From positions 372,001 to 436,000 of the forward strand of contig CAVTPG010000002.1 of assembly GCA_963736595.1 (NCBI GenBank): a stretch of DNA of 64,000 nt, given 5' to 3'. The notes beneath the pieces are model-generated. The model saw only the letters and a program-made list of their open reading frames with translations. It had not been told where the DNA came from and made no database searches. Numbering within the stretch: position 1 is the first letter of the stretch; each line of letters begins with the position of its first letter. The translations under genes were made by a program, and so were the position numbers. The stretch comes from Parapontixanthobacter sp963736595. Its GTDB lineage: Bacteria; Pseudomonadota; Alphaproteobacteria; Sphingomonadales; Sphingomonadaceae. Shown here piece after piece: positions 52,628 to 60,771 of the stretch.

Positions 52628-53770
52628 TCAATCCTCGTTCGCCAGCAAATATTCTTGCCGCAAAGCGTCGATCACCGTGACTTGCCCCGCTCGCTCGATA
52701 TGCCAGAACAGCCAGCCATTGCAGCTTGGCGCATCCTGCAGCACCTTGCCCAGCCCGTGGATCGAGCCGCTTAGTTTTTCATACACAAGCGAGCCATCGG
52801 CGCGAACTTTTGCCACCCATTTGCGCTTTTTGTCGAAGATCTGCGTACCGGGCGTAATCATGCCGTTCTCGACCAGCGTGCCGAATGCCACGCGCGGCGC
52901 GGACTTTTTCGACTGCATCGTGGCCAGCGCACTTTCATCGAGCGGCAATTCCTTGGCAATCCGCTCCAGCGCAATGTCACGATAGAAATCCTCGCGCTCG
53001 CACCCGATCCATTGCCGCCCCAGCCGTTTGGCCACCGCACCGGTCGTCCCGGTTCCGAAAAACGGATCGAGCACAACATCGCCTTTTTCCGTCGTGGCCA
53101 GCAATAAACGATACAGCAGCGCTTCGGGCTTTTGCGTGGGATGCGCTTTGCGGCCATCCTGCTTCAGCCGCTCCTGCCCACCGCAGATCGGGATCAGCCA
53201 GTCGCTGCGCATCTGCAATTCGTCATTCAGCGTTTTCATCGCAGTGTAATTGAAATGGTAGCGCGACTTTTCGCCCTGACTGGCCCAGATCAGCGTCTCA
53301 TGCGCATTCGTGAACCGCGTGCCTTTGAAATTGGGCATCGGGTTCGATTTGCGCCACACGACATCGTTCAGGATCCAGAAGCCAAGGTCCTGCAGGATCG
53401 ACCCCACACGGAAAATATTGTGATAGCTGCCGATTACCCAAAGCCCGCCATCAGGCTTAAGAACACGTCGCGCTTCAATAAGCCAACTTCTTGTAAAATC
53501 ATCGTATATGGCAAAGCTATCGAACTGATCCCAATGATCGTTGACCGCATCGACTTCGCTGCCATCGGGTCGGTTGAGATCGCCTCCCAATTGCAGATTA
53601 TAGGGCGGATCGGCAAAGATCAGGTCAATGCTGTTATCGGGTAAGGAGCGCATCGCTTCGATACAATCGCCCGACAGAATTTTACCCAGCGGCAAATCCG
53701 GTTTTTGCTCCGTTTTACAGCTACTTGACGCGCGCTTTTCGCGCATTTTCGCCGTTTCGATAACGCCCAC
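52628..53770 (-). CDS. ccrM: cell-cycle DNA adenine methyltransferase CcrM (GANTC-specific)
   Basis: A 380-residue N6-adenine methyltransferase of the beta group, matching CcrM, which methylates GANTC. The catalytic DPPY is at 54-57. The SAM-binding FxGxG motif is DPFFGTGTTGAVAKRLGRQWIGCERE near 241-266, and the C-terminal ~80-residue domain ends in WHIERAGQVTVIDALRQEYL, typical of CcrM. The start is GTG 53770 with AGAGGGG 8 bases upstream; a second Met is nine codons in. The upstream region has a DnaA box and two GANTC sites, so feedback methylation control is plausible. Confidence 0.95.
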   Translation of the reverse strand: MGVIETAKMREKRASSSCKTEQKPDLPLGKILSGDCIEAMRSLPDNSIDLIFADPPYNLQLGGDLNRPDGSEVDAVNDHWDQFDSFAIYDDFTRSWLIEARRVLKPDGGLWVIGSYHNIFRVGSILQDLGFWILNDVVWRKSNPMPNFKGTRFTNAHETLIWASQGEKSRYHFNYTAMKTLNDELQMRSDWLIPICGGQERLKQDGRKAHPTQKPEALLYRLLLATTEKGDVVLDPFFGTGTTGAVAKRLGRQWIGCEREDFYRDIALERIAKELPLDESALATMQSKKSAPRVAFGTLVENGMITPGTQIFDKKRKWVAKVRADGSLVYEKLSGSIHGLGKVLQDAPSCNGWLFWHIERAGQVTVIDALRQEYLLANED

Positions 53771-53791
53771 GATGATCCCCTCTGAACAGAC

Positions 53792-53820
53792 TTATCCACA
53801 GGGTGAATCTTTGGCGAGTC
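53792..53820. promoter_or_regulatory. DnaA box and two GANTC sites upstream of ccrM
   Basis: TTATCCACA, a perfect DnaA box, is at 53792-53800, 22 bases upstream of the ccrM GTG. GAATC (53805-53809) and GAGTC (53816-53820) follow 4 and 15 bases on; further GANTC sites are at 53921 and 53950. On the minus strand a TTGACG at about 53824-53829 could be the -35 element, with the GANTC (GACTC on that strand) just after it. Control by DnaA and by CcrM itself is inferred. Confidence 0.5.
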
Positions 53821-53984
53821 CGCGTCAAGTTTTGATTTCAACGCGTGCCTTTGTGGCGAATGCGTGTCTGTTCGCTCACACGCGCAGAACCACAAGATAT
53901 GGCGACCTGGCTGCGTGACGGACTCATGATGCTGCGGTGTGGCGCTAAAGACTCAAACCGTCGGCCATGTTGCCGTTCGCCCGA

Positions 53985-54905
53985 TCAGCCGAGCAGGAAG
54001 ATCGCATTTGCTGCGCCGAACGCGGCAAGCAAAACGAAGCCCAGACCGCGCCCGATTTCGCGCGCTTTCCACAAAAGCAGCCACAGCATCACCGCACTTC
54101 CCGCAACCAGACCCCATTCCAGATCGGCCAGTTCGAACGGGATCGGCATCGGCGCAACGATCATGGTCACACCGCCGATCAGCAGGATGTTATAGATGTT
54201 GGAACCCAGCACATTGCCGATCGCAAGGCCCGGCTTACCGCGAAATGCAGCTGCGGCGGATGCGGCCAGTTCAGGCAGCGAGGTTCCGATCGCCACGACG
54301 GTCATGCCGATCACCGTCTCGCTGATGCCCGCTTGGGTCGCAATGACAACAGCGCCCTGCACCAGCCATTTACCGCCGATAATCAGCGCACCGACGCCAA
54401 GCGCAAACAGCAGCAGCGCAATCCAAATATTGGACGGCGCACTTTCCTCTTCATCATCATCGCCACGCGGGTGACGGTAACGCCAAACGATATAGGCGAT
54501 GAGGCCGATTAGCAGCATGATCCCGACAATTGCATTGCCGATCTGTGCAAAGGTCAATCCCCATGCCAGCAGTGTTACCAGCACTGCAACCACGGCATCG
54601 CGGCGGCCCAACCCGCTAAGGACGATCGGAGCGATCAACGCGGTTGCACCAAGAATCAGCAGTGTATTTGCCAGATTTGAGCCGACGATATTGCCCCAGG
54701 CAATTTCCGGCGATCCGATCAAAGCCGCTTCCACACTGGCGACCATTTCGGGCATCGATGTTGCCGCGCCGACGATGACAAGGCCTGTTACAAGGTTCGA
54801 AATGCCCAATTTTTGCGCGATACCAACGGCCCCGCGCACCAGCAATTCTCCGCCGATAGCAAGAGCGACAAGTCCGCCAAGGACCAAGAGGGAAGCGTCA
54901 AACAT
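53985..54905 (-). CDS. calcium/sodium antiporter (YrbG-like, CaCA superfamily)
   Basis: A 306-residue CaCA-superfamily antiporter with ten hydrophobic segments in two homologous halves. Each half carries the alpha-repeat with GxxEL: IVGAATSMPEMVASVEAAL in the first and VVAIGTSLPELAASAAAAF in the second, and GNIVGSN / GNVLGSNIYN. These are the exchange-site motifs. An acidic loop (DDDEEE, near 150) separates the halves, as in YrbG-type exchangers. Function: Ca2+ export in exchange for Na+ or H+. Divergence from rnhB and the ccrM region is by 53 and 214 bases. Confidence 0.9.
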   Translation of the reverse strand: MFDASLLVLGGLVALAIGGELLVRGAVGIAQKLGISNLVTGLVIVGAATSMPEMVASVEAALIGSPEIAWGNIVGSNLANTLLILGATALIAPIVLSGLGRRDAVVAVLVTLLAWGLTFAQIGNAIVGIMLLIGLIAYIVWRYRHPRGDDDEEESAPSNIWIALLLFALGVGALIIGGKWLVQGAVVIATQAGISETVIGMTVVAIGTSLPELAASAAAAFRGKPGLAIGNVLGSNIYNILLIGGVTMIVAPMPIPFELADLEWGLVAGSAVMLWLLLWKAREIGRGLGFVLLAAFGAANAIFLLG

Positions 54906-54958
54906 CGCCGCCCTTTAATGCGAGATGCGGGCGGTTGCACGAACTTTCGCACGGGCGA

Positions 54959-55603
54959 CTACATATCGGAAAACTGCATCTCGGCCTGGGCAACAGGGGC
55001 AAAGCTGCGCCGGTGCAATGGCGTGGGGCCGTGGTCGCGCAAGGCTGCCATGTGGTCCCTCGTGCCGTACCCTTTGTTGCTGTCCCAACCGTAGGCGGGA
55101 TAGTCCAGCGCCGCTTCGCGCATCAGGCGGTCGCGATATTCCTTGGCCAGAATGGACGCAGCCGAAATCGCTTGTTCGCTGGCATCGCCGCCGATAATTG
55201 CGGTCGCAGGCCAGCGCCACTCTTTCACGCGGGTTTCAGGGGTCAGATTGCCGTCAATCAGCACGCGCTCGGGTGCGCCAAATCCGCGCTCCAGCAGCAG
55301 AGTTTCCAGCCGGTCCATCGCCTGCGTCATGGCCAGCATCGTCGCGCCCAGTATATTAACGCGGTCGATGATGGCGACATCCACGACGCCCAAACCCCAA
55401 GCGCAGCTCTGCCTGATCTCCGGCTCCAGCACCGCCCGCCGTTTGGCTGAGAGGCGCTTGGAATCATCCAGCCCCTGCGGCACGCTCTTGCATAGCATCA
55501 CCGCAGCCGCCACAACGGGCCCAGCCAACGGACCGCGCCCGGCTTCATCGATACCAGCCACGCCGTCGAGGAAATTGAACTTTTCAGGAGTGCCGCTCAA
55601 CAT
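54959..55603 (-). CDS. rnhB: ribonuclease HII
   Basis: A 214-residue RNase HII, which removes RNA or single ribonucleotides from DNA. The catalytic DEAGRG is at 19-24; other acidic ligands lie in RVLIDGNL (about 113-120) and the region preceding AISAASILAKEYRD. The ending YGWDSNKGYGTRDHMAAL...LHRRSF is typical. Its ATG is at 55603-55601 and overlaps by two bases the ATG of the divergent sugar dehydrogenase gene, CATG being shared. Confidence 0.94.
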   Translation of the reverse strand: MLSGTPEKFNFLDGVAGIDEAGRGPLAGPVVAAAVMLCKSVPQGLDDSKRLSAKRRAVLEPEIRQSCAWGLGVVDVAIIDRVNILGATMLAMTQAMDRLETLLLERGFGAPERVLIDGNLTPETRVKEWRWPATAIIGGDASEQAISAASILAKEYRDRLMREAALDYPAYGWDSNKGYGTRDHMAALRDHGPTPLHRRSFAPVAQAEMQFSDM

Positions 55604-56786
55604 GACTTACCCGTTTACCCCTTTCACGACCGCCTTAAGCGTTGCCGCGTCTGCCATGGCTCTGGCAAGTTGCAGCGCGCAGCCATCCGTGGATAGCGCC
55701 GCTGGCACGAGCGCCGATAGTGGCGAATTTACAGGCTTCGCGATCAGCGAACATGGCAGCTATGCCGAGCCGTGGGCAGCGGCGTTTGCGCCCGGAACGC
55801 CGGTAATGTTCATCACTGAACAGGCGGGCGCGATTAAGGCATTCGATACGCGGACCAGCCGGATGATCTCTGTTTCCGGCGCGCCGGAGGTGGATTATGG
55901 CGGACAAGGCGGCTTGGGCGATATCGCATTCCTGCCAAGCGAAGCGAGCGGAACATTGGATCGCCGAACGATCTATCTCAGTTGGGCGGAAGCGGGCAGC
56001 GGCGATACGCGCGGCGCGGTCGTGGGACGCGGAACGCTAATCTGCGAAGAAGCCGATGCCTGCCGCATCGACGGGCTGAACATTATCTGGCGGCAAGCGC
56101 CCAAAGTCACCGGACGCGGCCATTATTCGCACCGGATCGTTTTTTCGCCTGACGAGCGGCATATGTTTATCGCATCGGGCGACCGGCAGAAGAAAGAGCC
56201 TGCGCAGGACAATTCCAACACGCTGGGCACGATCGTGCGCCTCAATCTGGATGGCACACCTGCCGCCGGTAATCCGATGGCCGGACAAAGCGGCGTGACC
56301 AGCGAAATCTGGTCCTACGGGCACCGTAACATTCTGGGCATGGATTTCGATGCGCAGGGCCGGTTGTGGGAAATCGAGCATGGCCCCAAGGGCGGCGACG
56401 AGCTGAATCTGGTCGAAGCTGGCGCGAATTATGGCTGGCCAACTCGTTCGAACGGCGTAAATTATAACAACACCAACATTCCCGATCACAGCGCGGATGA
56501 TGGATTTAGCAAGCCTGCGATCAGCTGGACTCCGGTAATTGCACCGGGAAATATGGTGTTCTATTCGGGCGATATGTTTGGCGATTGGCAAGGTGACGCG
56601 CTGGTGTCGGGCTTGCAACGCAAAGGCCTGATCCGTATCGAACTGGACGGCGATAATGCCCGCGAAGTGGCGCATTACGAGCTCGACAACCGCACACGCT
56701 CGGTCATCGAAGGCCCCGATGGCGCATTATGGGTGCTGGAGGATGGCGAGAAAGGTCGCTTGTTGCGCCTGACACCGCAAAGCTAA
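55602..56786 (+). CDS. PQQ-dependent sugar dehydrogenase-like lipoprotein
   Basis: A 394-residue exported protein of the glucose/sorbosone dehydrogenase (GSDH, PQQ-type beta propeller) family. The signal ends in a lipobox LASC (Cys24). The propeller starts near 40 and holds DYGGQGGLGDIAFLP, GRGHYSHRIVFSPDERHMFI, WSYGHRNILGMDFDAQGRLW and EHGPKGGDELN, a family hallmark with the catalytic His of PQQ enzymes. It ends in an AREVAHYELDNRTRSVIEGPDG blade. The ATG 55602 is supported by AGGAG at 55586-55590, inside rnhB. PQQ is not made by any gene in the window. Confidence 0.88.
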   Translation: MTYPFTPFTTALSVAASAMALASCSAQPSVDSAAGTSADSGEFTGFAISEHGSYAEPWAAAFAPGTPVMFITEQAGAIKAFDTRTSRMISVSGAPEVDYGGQGGLGDIAFLPSEASGTLDRRTIYLSWAEAGSGDTRGAVVGRGTLICEEADACRIDGLNIIWRQAPKVTGRGHYSHRIVFSPDERHMFIASGDRQKKEPAQDNSNTLGTIVRLNLDGTPAAGNPMAGQSGVTSEIWSYGHRNILGMDFDAQGRLWEIEHGPKGGDELNLVEAGANYGWPTRSNGVNYNNTNIPDHSADDGFSKPAISWTPVIAPGNMVFYSGDMFGDWQGDALVSGLQRKGLIRIELDGDNAREVAHYELDNRTRSVIEGPDGALWVLEDGEKGRLLRLTPQS

Positions 56787-56882
56787 CGGGCCTGCTGCCG
56801 CGCGCGGTCCAAGCATTTGTTGAGTTGCAGTTTAGCGTTTCTTGAGTGACACAGCAGCGTCTGCGCCGTATCGGCGGCGCGC

Positions 56883-57407
56883 ATGGCCGCGCTTATTCCC
56901 TTGTCCACCATCGACCCGGAACTGGTCGAGGCGTTACTCGACCGCGCATTCGGCAGCGAGCGGCACGCACGCACGGCCTATCGCATTCGCACCGGAATGG
57001 AGCCGCTGGACGCGCTGTGTTTCGGCGCATTGGACGATGCGGATTATCTGGTCGGCACGATCCAGGCTTGGCCGGTGGCGTTAAGCAATCGCGAGGGAAA
57101 ACCGCACCCGTTGGTGATGATTGGTCCAGTCGCCGTGCTGCCCGAACGGCAGGGCGAGGGCTTTGGACAAGCTCTAATGGCGGCGTGTCTTGCCGCAATG
57201 GCAAGCGGCACTTTGCCTGCGCTCCCGCAAATCATGATCGGTGACGCGGACTATTACGGACGCTGGGGCTTTGCGGCCGATCCTGCGCGCGGATGGCATT
57301 GCCCGGGACCTTATGACCAAGCGCGCTTGCTGGTGCGCTGCGACAATCCCGCCATTCTGCCCGACACCGGGATGCTCGGCCCGTGGAGCCCGCAAGACAC
57401 AGACTAA
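56883..57407 (+). CDS. GNAT family N-acetyltransferase
   Basis: A 174-residue acetyltransferase of the YhbS-like GNAT group. The acetyl-CoA-binding segment is GPVAVLPERQGEGFGQALMAACL around 81-103 (Q/RxxGxG/A type), and YYGRWGF at about 127-133 is the typical late GNAT motif. The substrate amine is unknown. It follows the sugar dehydrogenase by 96 bases and precedes the DUF1285-Nudix-CCA unit. Confidence 0.84.
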   Translation: MAALIPLSTIDPELVEALLDRAFGSERHARTAYRIRTGMEPLDALCFGALDDADYLVGTIQAWPVALSNREGKPHPLVMIGPVAVLPERQGEGFGQALMAACLAAMASGTLPALPQIMIGDADYYGRWGFAADPARGWHCPGPYDQARLLVRCDNPAILPDTGMLGPWSPQDTD

Positions 57408-57475
57408 TTCGCAGGCTGCGCTTGAGCCCAGCCGCTTGTCTATGTCACGCGCTTCTGCCATCGCTGGATGCGACC

Positions 57476-58060
57476 ATGCCTTATACCCCGCCCCCAGAAC
57501 TCGCCGAAATGTCGCTCGAACAAATTGCCGAGCAAGTAAGCTTGCGCAAATTGCCGCCGGTCGAGGAATGGAAACCTGAGAGCACCGGTACCAGCGAAAT
57601 GCGAATTGCGGCTGACGGGACTTGGTTTCACAACGATAGCAAAGTGACGCGCCCCGCAATGGTGCGCGCCTTTGCCAGCCTGCTAACTTGCGATCCGCAA
57701 GGACAGCACTGGCTGGTCATGCCTTACCAAAAGCTCAGCATCGAGGTTGCGGATGCGCCGCTGATCGTCGTGGATGCGCAGCAGCGCGACGGCGGCATTG
57801 CCATACGCCTCAATACCGATGAAGTGCTGGTCATCGGGGCCGATCACCCGCTGACCGCGACCGGCGATCCCGACCACCCTGCCCTGTATGTCGATGCGCG
57901 GCGCGGCTGTCTGGCGCGGCTCAATCGCAGCACTTATGCGCAGATGGCCGAAATCGCTCTTTCCCAAAGCGAGGGGGCCCAAGGCGAGAGGTCACAAGGC
58001 GATAATTGGCAAGTGACCAGTCAGGGCGAAACCTATTCGCTAATCCCGCCGACCCCATGA
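57476..58060 (+). CDS. DUF1285 family protein
   Basis: A 194-residue protein of the DUF1285 family, of unknown function. It has the typical N-terminal MRIAADGTWFHNDSKVTRPAMVRAFASLL block (about 42-70) and LVMPYQKLSIEVADAPLIVVD near 80-100. The fold is likely two small beta domains. Its stop overlaps the Nudix start (ATGA). The DUF1285-CoA pyrophosphatase-CCA nucleotidyltransferase order is seen widely in alphaproteobacteria. Start ATG 57476 was chosen over an open but unlikely upstream extension. Confidence 0.88.
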   Translation: MPYTPPPELAEMSLEQIAEQVSLRKLPPVEEWKPESTGTSEMRIAADGTWFHNDSKVTRPAMVRAFASLLTCDPQGQHWLVMPYQKLSIEVADAPLIVVDAQQRDGGIAIRLNTDEVLVIGADHPLTATGDPDHPALYVDARRGCLARLNRSTYAQMAEIALSQSEGAQGERSQGDNWQVTSQGETYSLIPPTP

Positions 58061-58671
58061 GCGCGCTGTTCGACCGGATGAAAATGCTGTTCGATGAAGG
58101 CCATGGCCGCGACTTGCCCGATTTGCTGAGCGATGCCCGGTTTGCCGGCTCGCAGCGCACGGCCGATGCCGCCGTGCTGATTGCTGTAACCGAGCGGCCT
58201 GATAGCGAAGGCGGACCCGGCGTCATCCTGACACAGCGCCCGCAAACTATGCGCGATCATCCGGGCCAAGTCGCTTTCCCGGGCGGCAAGCTGGAACCGG
58301 GCGAGGATGCAATTGAGGCGGCTTTACGTGAAGCGCATGAGGAACTGACGCTGGATAGCAGCCAAATCCGCATCATCGGTGCAACCGATCGCTATCAGAC
58401 CGGAACGGGTTTCGACATCACGCCTGTGTTGGGCATTGTGCCGCCCGATGTTCCAATTAGCCCTGATCCGCGCGAAGTCGAAGACTGGTTCGAGGCGCCG
58501 CTTGCCTTGTTGATGGCGCGCGAAAACTGGCAGACAAACGAAGTGTTTTGGCAAGGCGCCATGCGCAGCTATCTCGAAATGGATTATCAGGGTTTTCGCA
58601 TCTGGGGCGTGACGGCGGCGATCATTGCCAATCTGTCGCGCCGGATTGCGTGGGACGGCGCAGCGCAGTGA
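58057..58671 (+). CDS. Nudix hydrolase, CoA pyrophosphatase-like
   Basis: A 204-residue Nudix protein. The Nudix box (Gly-x5-Glu-x7-Arg-Glu-Ala-x-Glu-Glu) is at about 70-92: GGKLEPGEDAIEAALREAHEEL. Ahead of it, ILTQRPQTMRDHPGQVAFPGG, with QVAFPGG, is the NuCoA signature, suggesting cleavage of CoA or its derivatives to phosphopantetheine plus adenosine bisphosphate. It overlaps the DUF1285 gene at the start and the nucleotidyltransferase gene at the end. Confidence 0.9.
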   Translation: MSALFDRMKMLFDEGHGRDLPDLLSDARFAGSQRTADAAVLIAVTERPDSEGGPGVILTQRPQTMRDHPGQVAFPGGKLEPGEDAIEAALREAHEELTLDSSQIRIIGATDRYQTGTGFDITPVLGIVPPDVPISPDPREVEDWFEAPLALLMARENWQTNEVFWQGAMRSYLEMDYQGFRIWGVTAAIIANLSRRIAWDGAAQ

Positions 58672-59870
58672 CGATTGCAGCAACGCCACCTTTGCTGCCC
58701 GCTGCCGACTGGACTCGAAATGAAGGGCTTCAAGCCTTGGCCAAGGCCTTGGGAGCCGACAATATCCGCTGGGTCGGGGGAGCCGTGCGCGACACGCTGA
58801 CCGGCACAGCGGTTAAGGATGTGGATGCCGCCACGCCGCTCTTACCCGATGCGGTTATCGCCGCGTGCAAAGACGCCGGTATCCGCACCGTTCCAACCGG
58901 CATCGATCATGGTACGGTGACCGCGATCCTGCCCGGTATGCCGGTAGAAATTACCACCTTGCGGCGCGATGTCGCCACCGATGGCCGCCGCGCGACGGTG
59001 GCTTTTGCCAGCGAATGGCGCGAGGATGCGGCCCGGCGCGATTTTACGATCAATGCGCTTTATGCCCATCCCGAAACGCTGGAGATATCCGACTATTTTG
59101 GCGGACTGGACGATCTGGCCGCGCGCCGCGTGCGCTTTATCGGTGAGGCGACCGAGCGAATTGCCGAAGATCACTTGAGAATTCTGCGCTATTTTCGATT
59201 TCGTGCGCGTTTCGGCGGCTGGGACGAAGTCGATGACGCGACCGAGCAAGCCGTCGCGCGCATGGCCGACACGCTGAAAGGCCTGTCACGCGAGCGAGTG
59301 GCGATGGAATTGCTGGCTATTCTCGCCTTGCCCGACCCGGCTGCGACTATTGCAAAAATGAGCGAGCTTGGCGTGTTGAAAGTCGTGCTGCCTGAAGCCA
59401 TGCCGCGCGAACAAACGGTGCTGGCACAGTTGATCGCTGCGGAGAGAGCGAACAATGTCGCTGGCGACCCTGTGCGGCGCTTGGCTGCGCTAATCCCGCC
59501 GATCCCGTCGCTGGCCGAAGCGGTCGCGGCGCGTCTGCGCCTGTCGCGGGCGCAGCGTGCACGGTTGATCGGAGCCGCCTCGCGCAAACCGGGCGATGTC
59601 GAGCAAGCTCGCGCAATCGCATTTGAAGAAGGCATAGTCGAAGCGCAGGATCGCTTGCTATTGCAAGGCGCGTCGCTTGAAAAACTTAGCGGATGGCAAG
59701 TGCCCATGTTCCCGCTGAAAGGTCGCGATATTATTGCGCGCGGTGTAGAAGCCGGGCCGCAAATCGCTCGCCTGATGCAGGCCGTTCAGCGCGAATGGAT
59801 AGCCGCTGAATTTCCGGACGAAGCGAGCACATACGCCATTCTGGACCGGATTATCGCCGAAAAATCGTAG
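58668..59870 (+). CDS. CCA tRNA nucleotidyltransferase
   Basis: A 400-residue class II tRNA nucleotidyltransferase/poly(A) polymerase. The head domain has RWVGGAVRDTLTGTAVKDVDAATPLLPD (about 35-62), including the DxD-type catalytic acids. RRDFTINALYAHPE around 121-134 and EDHLRILRYFRFRARFG near 167-183 follow. The C-terminal half is helical. It is needed to add CCA, though the tRNA-Phe in this window already encodes CCA. The start is GTG 58668, overlapping the Nudix stop (GTGA). Some members are poly(A) polymerases; alphaproteobacterial proteins of this size are CCA enzymes. Confidence 0.93.
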   Translation: MTIAATPPLLPAADWTRNEGLQALAKALGADNIRWVGGAVRDTLTGTAVKDVDAATPLLPDAVIAACKDAGIRTVPTGIDHGTVTAILPGMPVEITTLRRDVATDGRRATVAFASEWREDAARRDFTINALYAHPETLEISDYFGGLDDLAARRVRFIGEATERIAEDHLRILRYFRFRARFGGWDEVDDATEQAVARMADTLKGLSRERVAMELLAILALPDPAATIAKMSELGVLKVVLPEAMPREQTVLAQLIAAERANNVAGDPVRRLAALIPPIPSLAEAVAARLRLSRAQRARLIGAASRKPGDVEQARAIAFEEGIVEAQDRLLLQGASLEKLSGWQVPMFPLKGRDIIARGVEAGPQIARLMQAVQREWIAAEFPDEASTYAILDRIIAEKS

Positions 59871-60127
59871 ATAAGTCCGTCTGTGCTTCAGCCACGCTTA
59901 ATGAACGGTTTTCTATAAGGATGATGGTTGCCAAGCACGGCAATCGATGGAAGAAGTCTCACCGTTCCCCAGTCAATTTTGGTGGAACGCTCCGTCCCTG
60001 CGACCCGTTTCTGCGGTCGTTTATGATGGATTATTTCTGGTCTTGCCAGTCTGCAAACGACCCCTTGTCGTCGGTCTGTGCTTGTGCCGAAAAGAATGTT
60101 TAAGACGAACAAATTTTGGAGAATTAC

Positions 60128-60664
60128 ATGAATTTCGCGAAACTGGCCGTTGCAGCAATCGCTCTCACCGCTACTCCGGTTCTGGCTCAGGATGCCGATA
60201 CCGCGCACATCACCGCTGGCGCGATGGTGCATGGCCCCGAAGGCAATATGGTCGGCACGATCGAGACTGTCGGCGAAGGACAAGCCATTCTCGACACTGG
60301 CACGCACAAGGTTCCGGTGCCGTTTTCCGCCATCGGTAAAGATGCGGACGGGGTTGCCGCCATCGGTGTGACCAAAGCGCAGCTTGATAGCATGATCGAT
60401 CAGCAGCTTGCTGCCGCTCTCGCCAAGCGTGATGCCGCGCTCGTCGCTGGCACGGCTGTCATGACTGCCGATGCTCAGGAGCTTGGCACGATCGAAACGG
60501 TCGATGGCGATAATATCGTGGTCATTCGCGGCGATGCAGCCGACAAGGTCACGCTGCTGCGCGAATATTTCGATGCGACCGATGCAGGCGTATCGGCGCG
60601 GCTAACGATGACGCAGATCGACGAGGCGATGGCCGACATCGAAGCGGACGCTGCCGCCGAATAA
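60128..60664 (+). CDS. periplasmic protein with two repeated PRC-barrel-like domains
   Basis: A 178-residue exported protein with signal peptide (MNFAKLAVAAIALTATPVLA, cleavage near LAQD). The rest consists of two similar halves, each with a Gly-x-Glu-x-x-Gly-Thr-Ile-Glu-Thr-Val pattern: GNMVGTIETVGEG at about 38-50 and AQELGTIETVDGD near 116-128. Each is followed by a helix with GVTKAQLDSMI or RLTMTQIDEAM. PRC-barrel-like folds are suggested by the pattern, but the family name is not certain. GGAG precedes the ATG at 60128. It has a terminator downstream. Confidence 0.7.
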   Translation: MNFAKLAVAAIALTATPVLAQDADTAHITAGAMVHGPEGNMVGTIETVGEGQAILDTGTHKVPVPFSAIGKDADGVAAIGVTKAQLDSMIDQQLAAALAKRDAALVAGTAVMTADAQELGTIETVDGDNIVVIRGDAADKVTLLREYFDATDAGVSARLTMTQIDEAMADIEADAAAE

Positions 60665-60696
60665 TCAATAATGCAAGATCCCTTGGACGGGACGAA

Positions 60697-60727
60697 GGTC
60701 GGAAGCGCTCGCGTTTCCGGCCTTTTT
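60697..60727 (+). terminator. rho-independent terminator between the periplasmic protein gene and parC
   Basis: GGTCGGAA (60697-60704) pairs with TTCCGGCC (60715-60722, one G-T pair), extended by GCG/CGT, and is followed by TTTTT at 60723-60727. The hairpin also lies downstream of the convergent parC gene. Confidence 0.85.
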
Positions 60728-60771
60728 CGTTGGTGCAGCGAATCGGGTGTTCGGCGCGGGTAGGCGGCCGC

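Noticed and set aside
53792..53800. Chromosomal origin suggested by the DnaA box
   Set aside because: Only one perfect box is present, with no A+T-rich unwinding region or nearby dnaA, hemE or rpmH; a promoter-control role is more likely.
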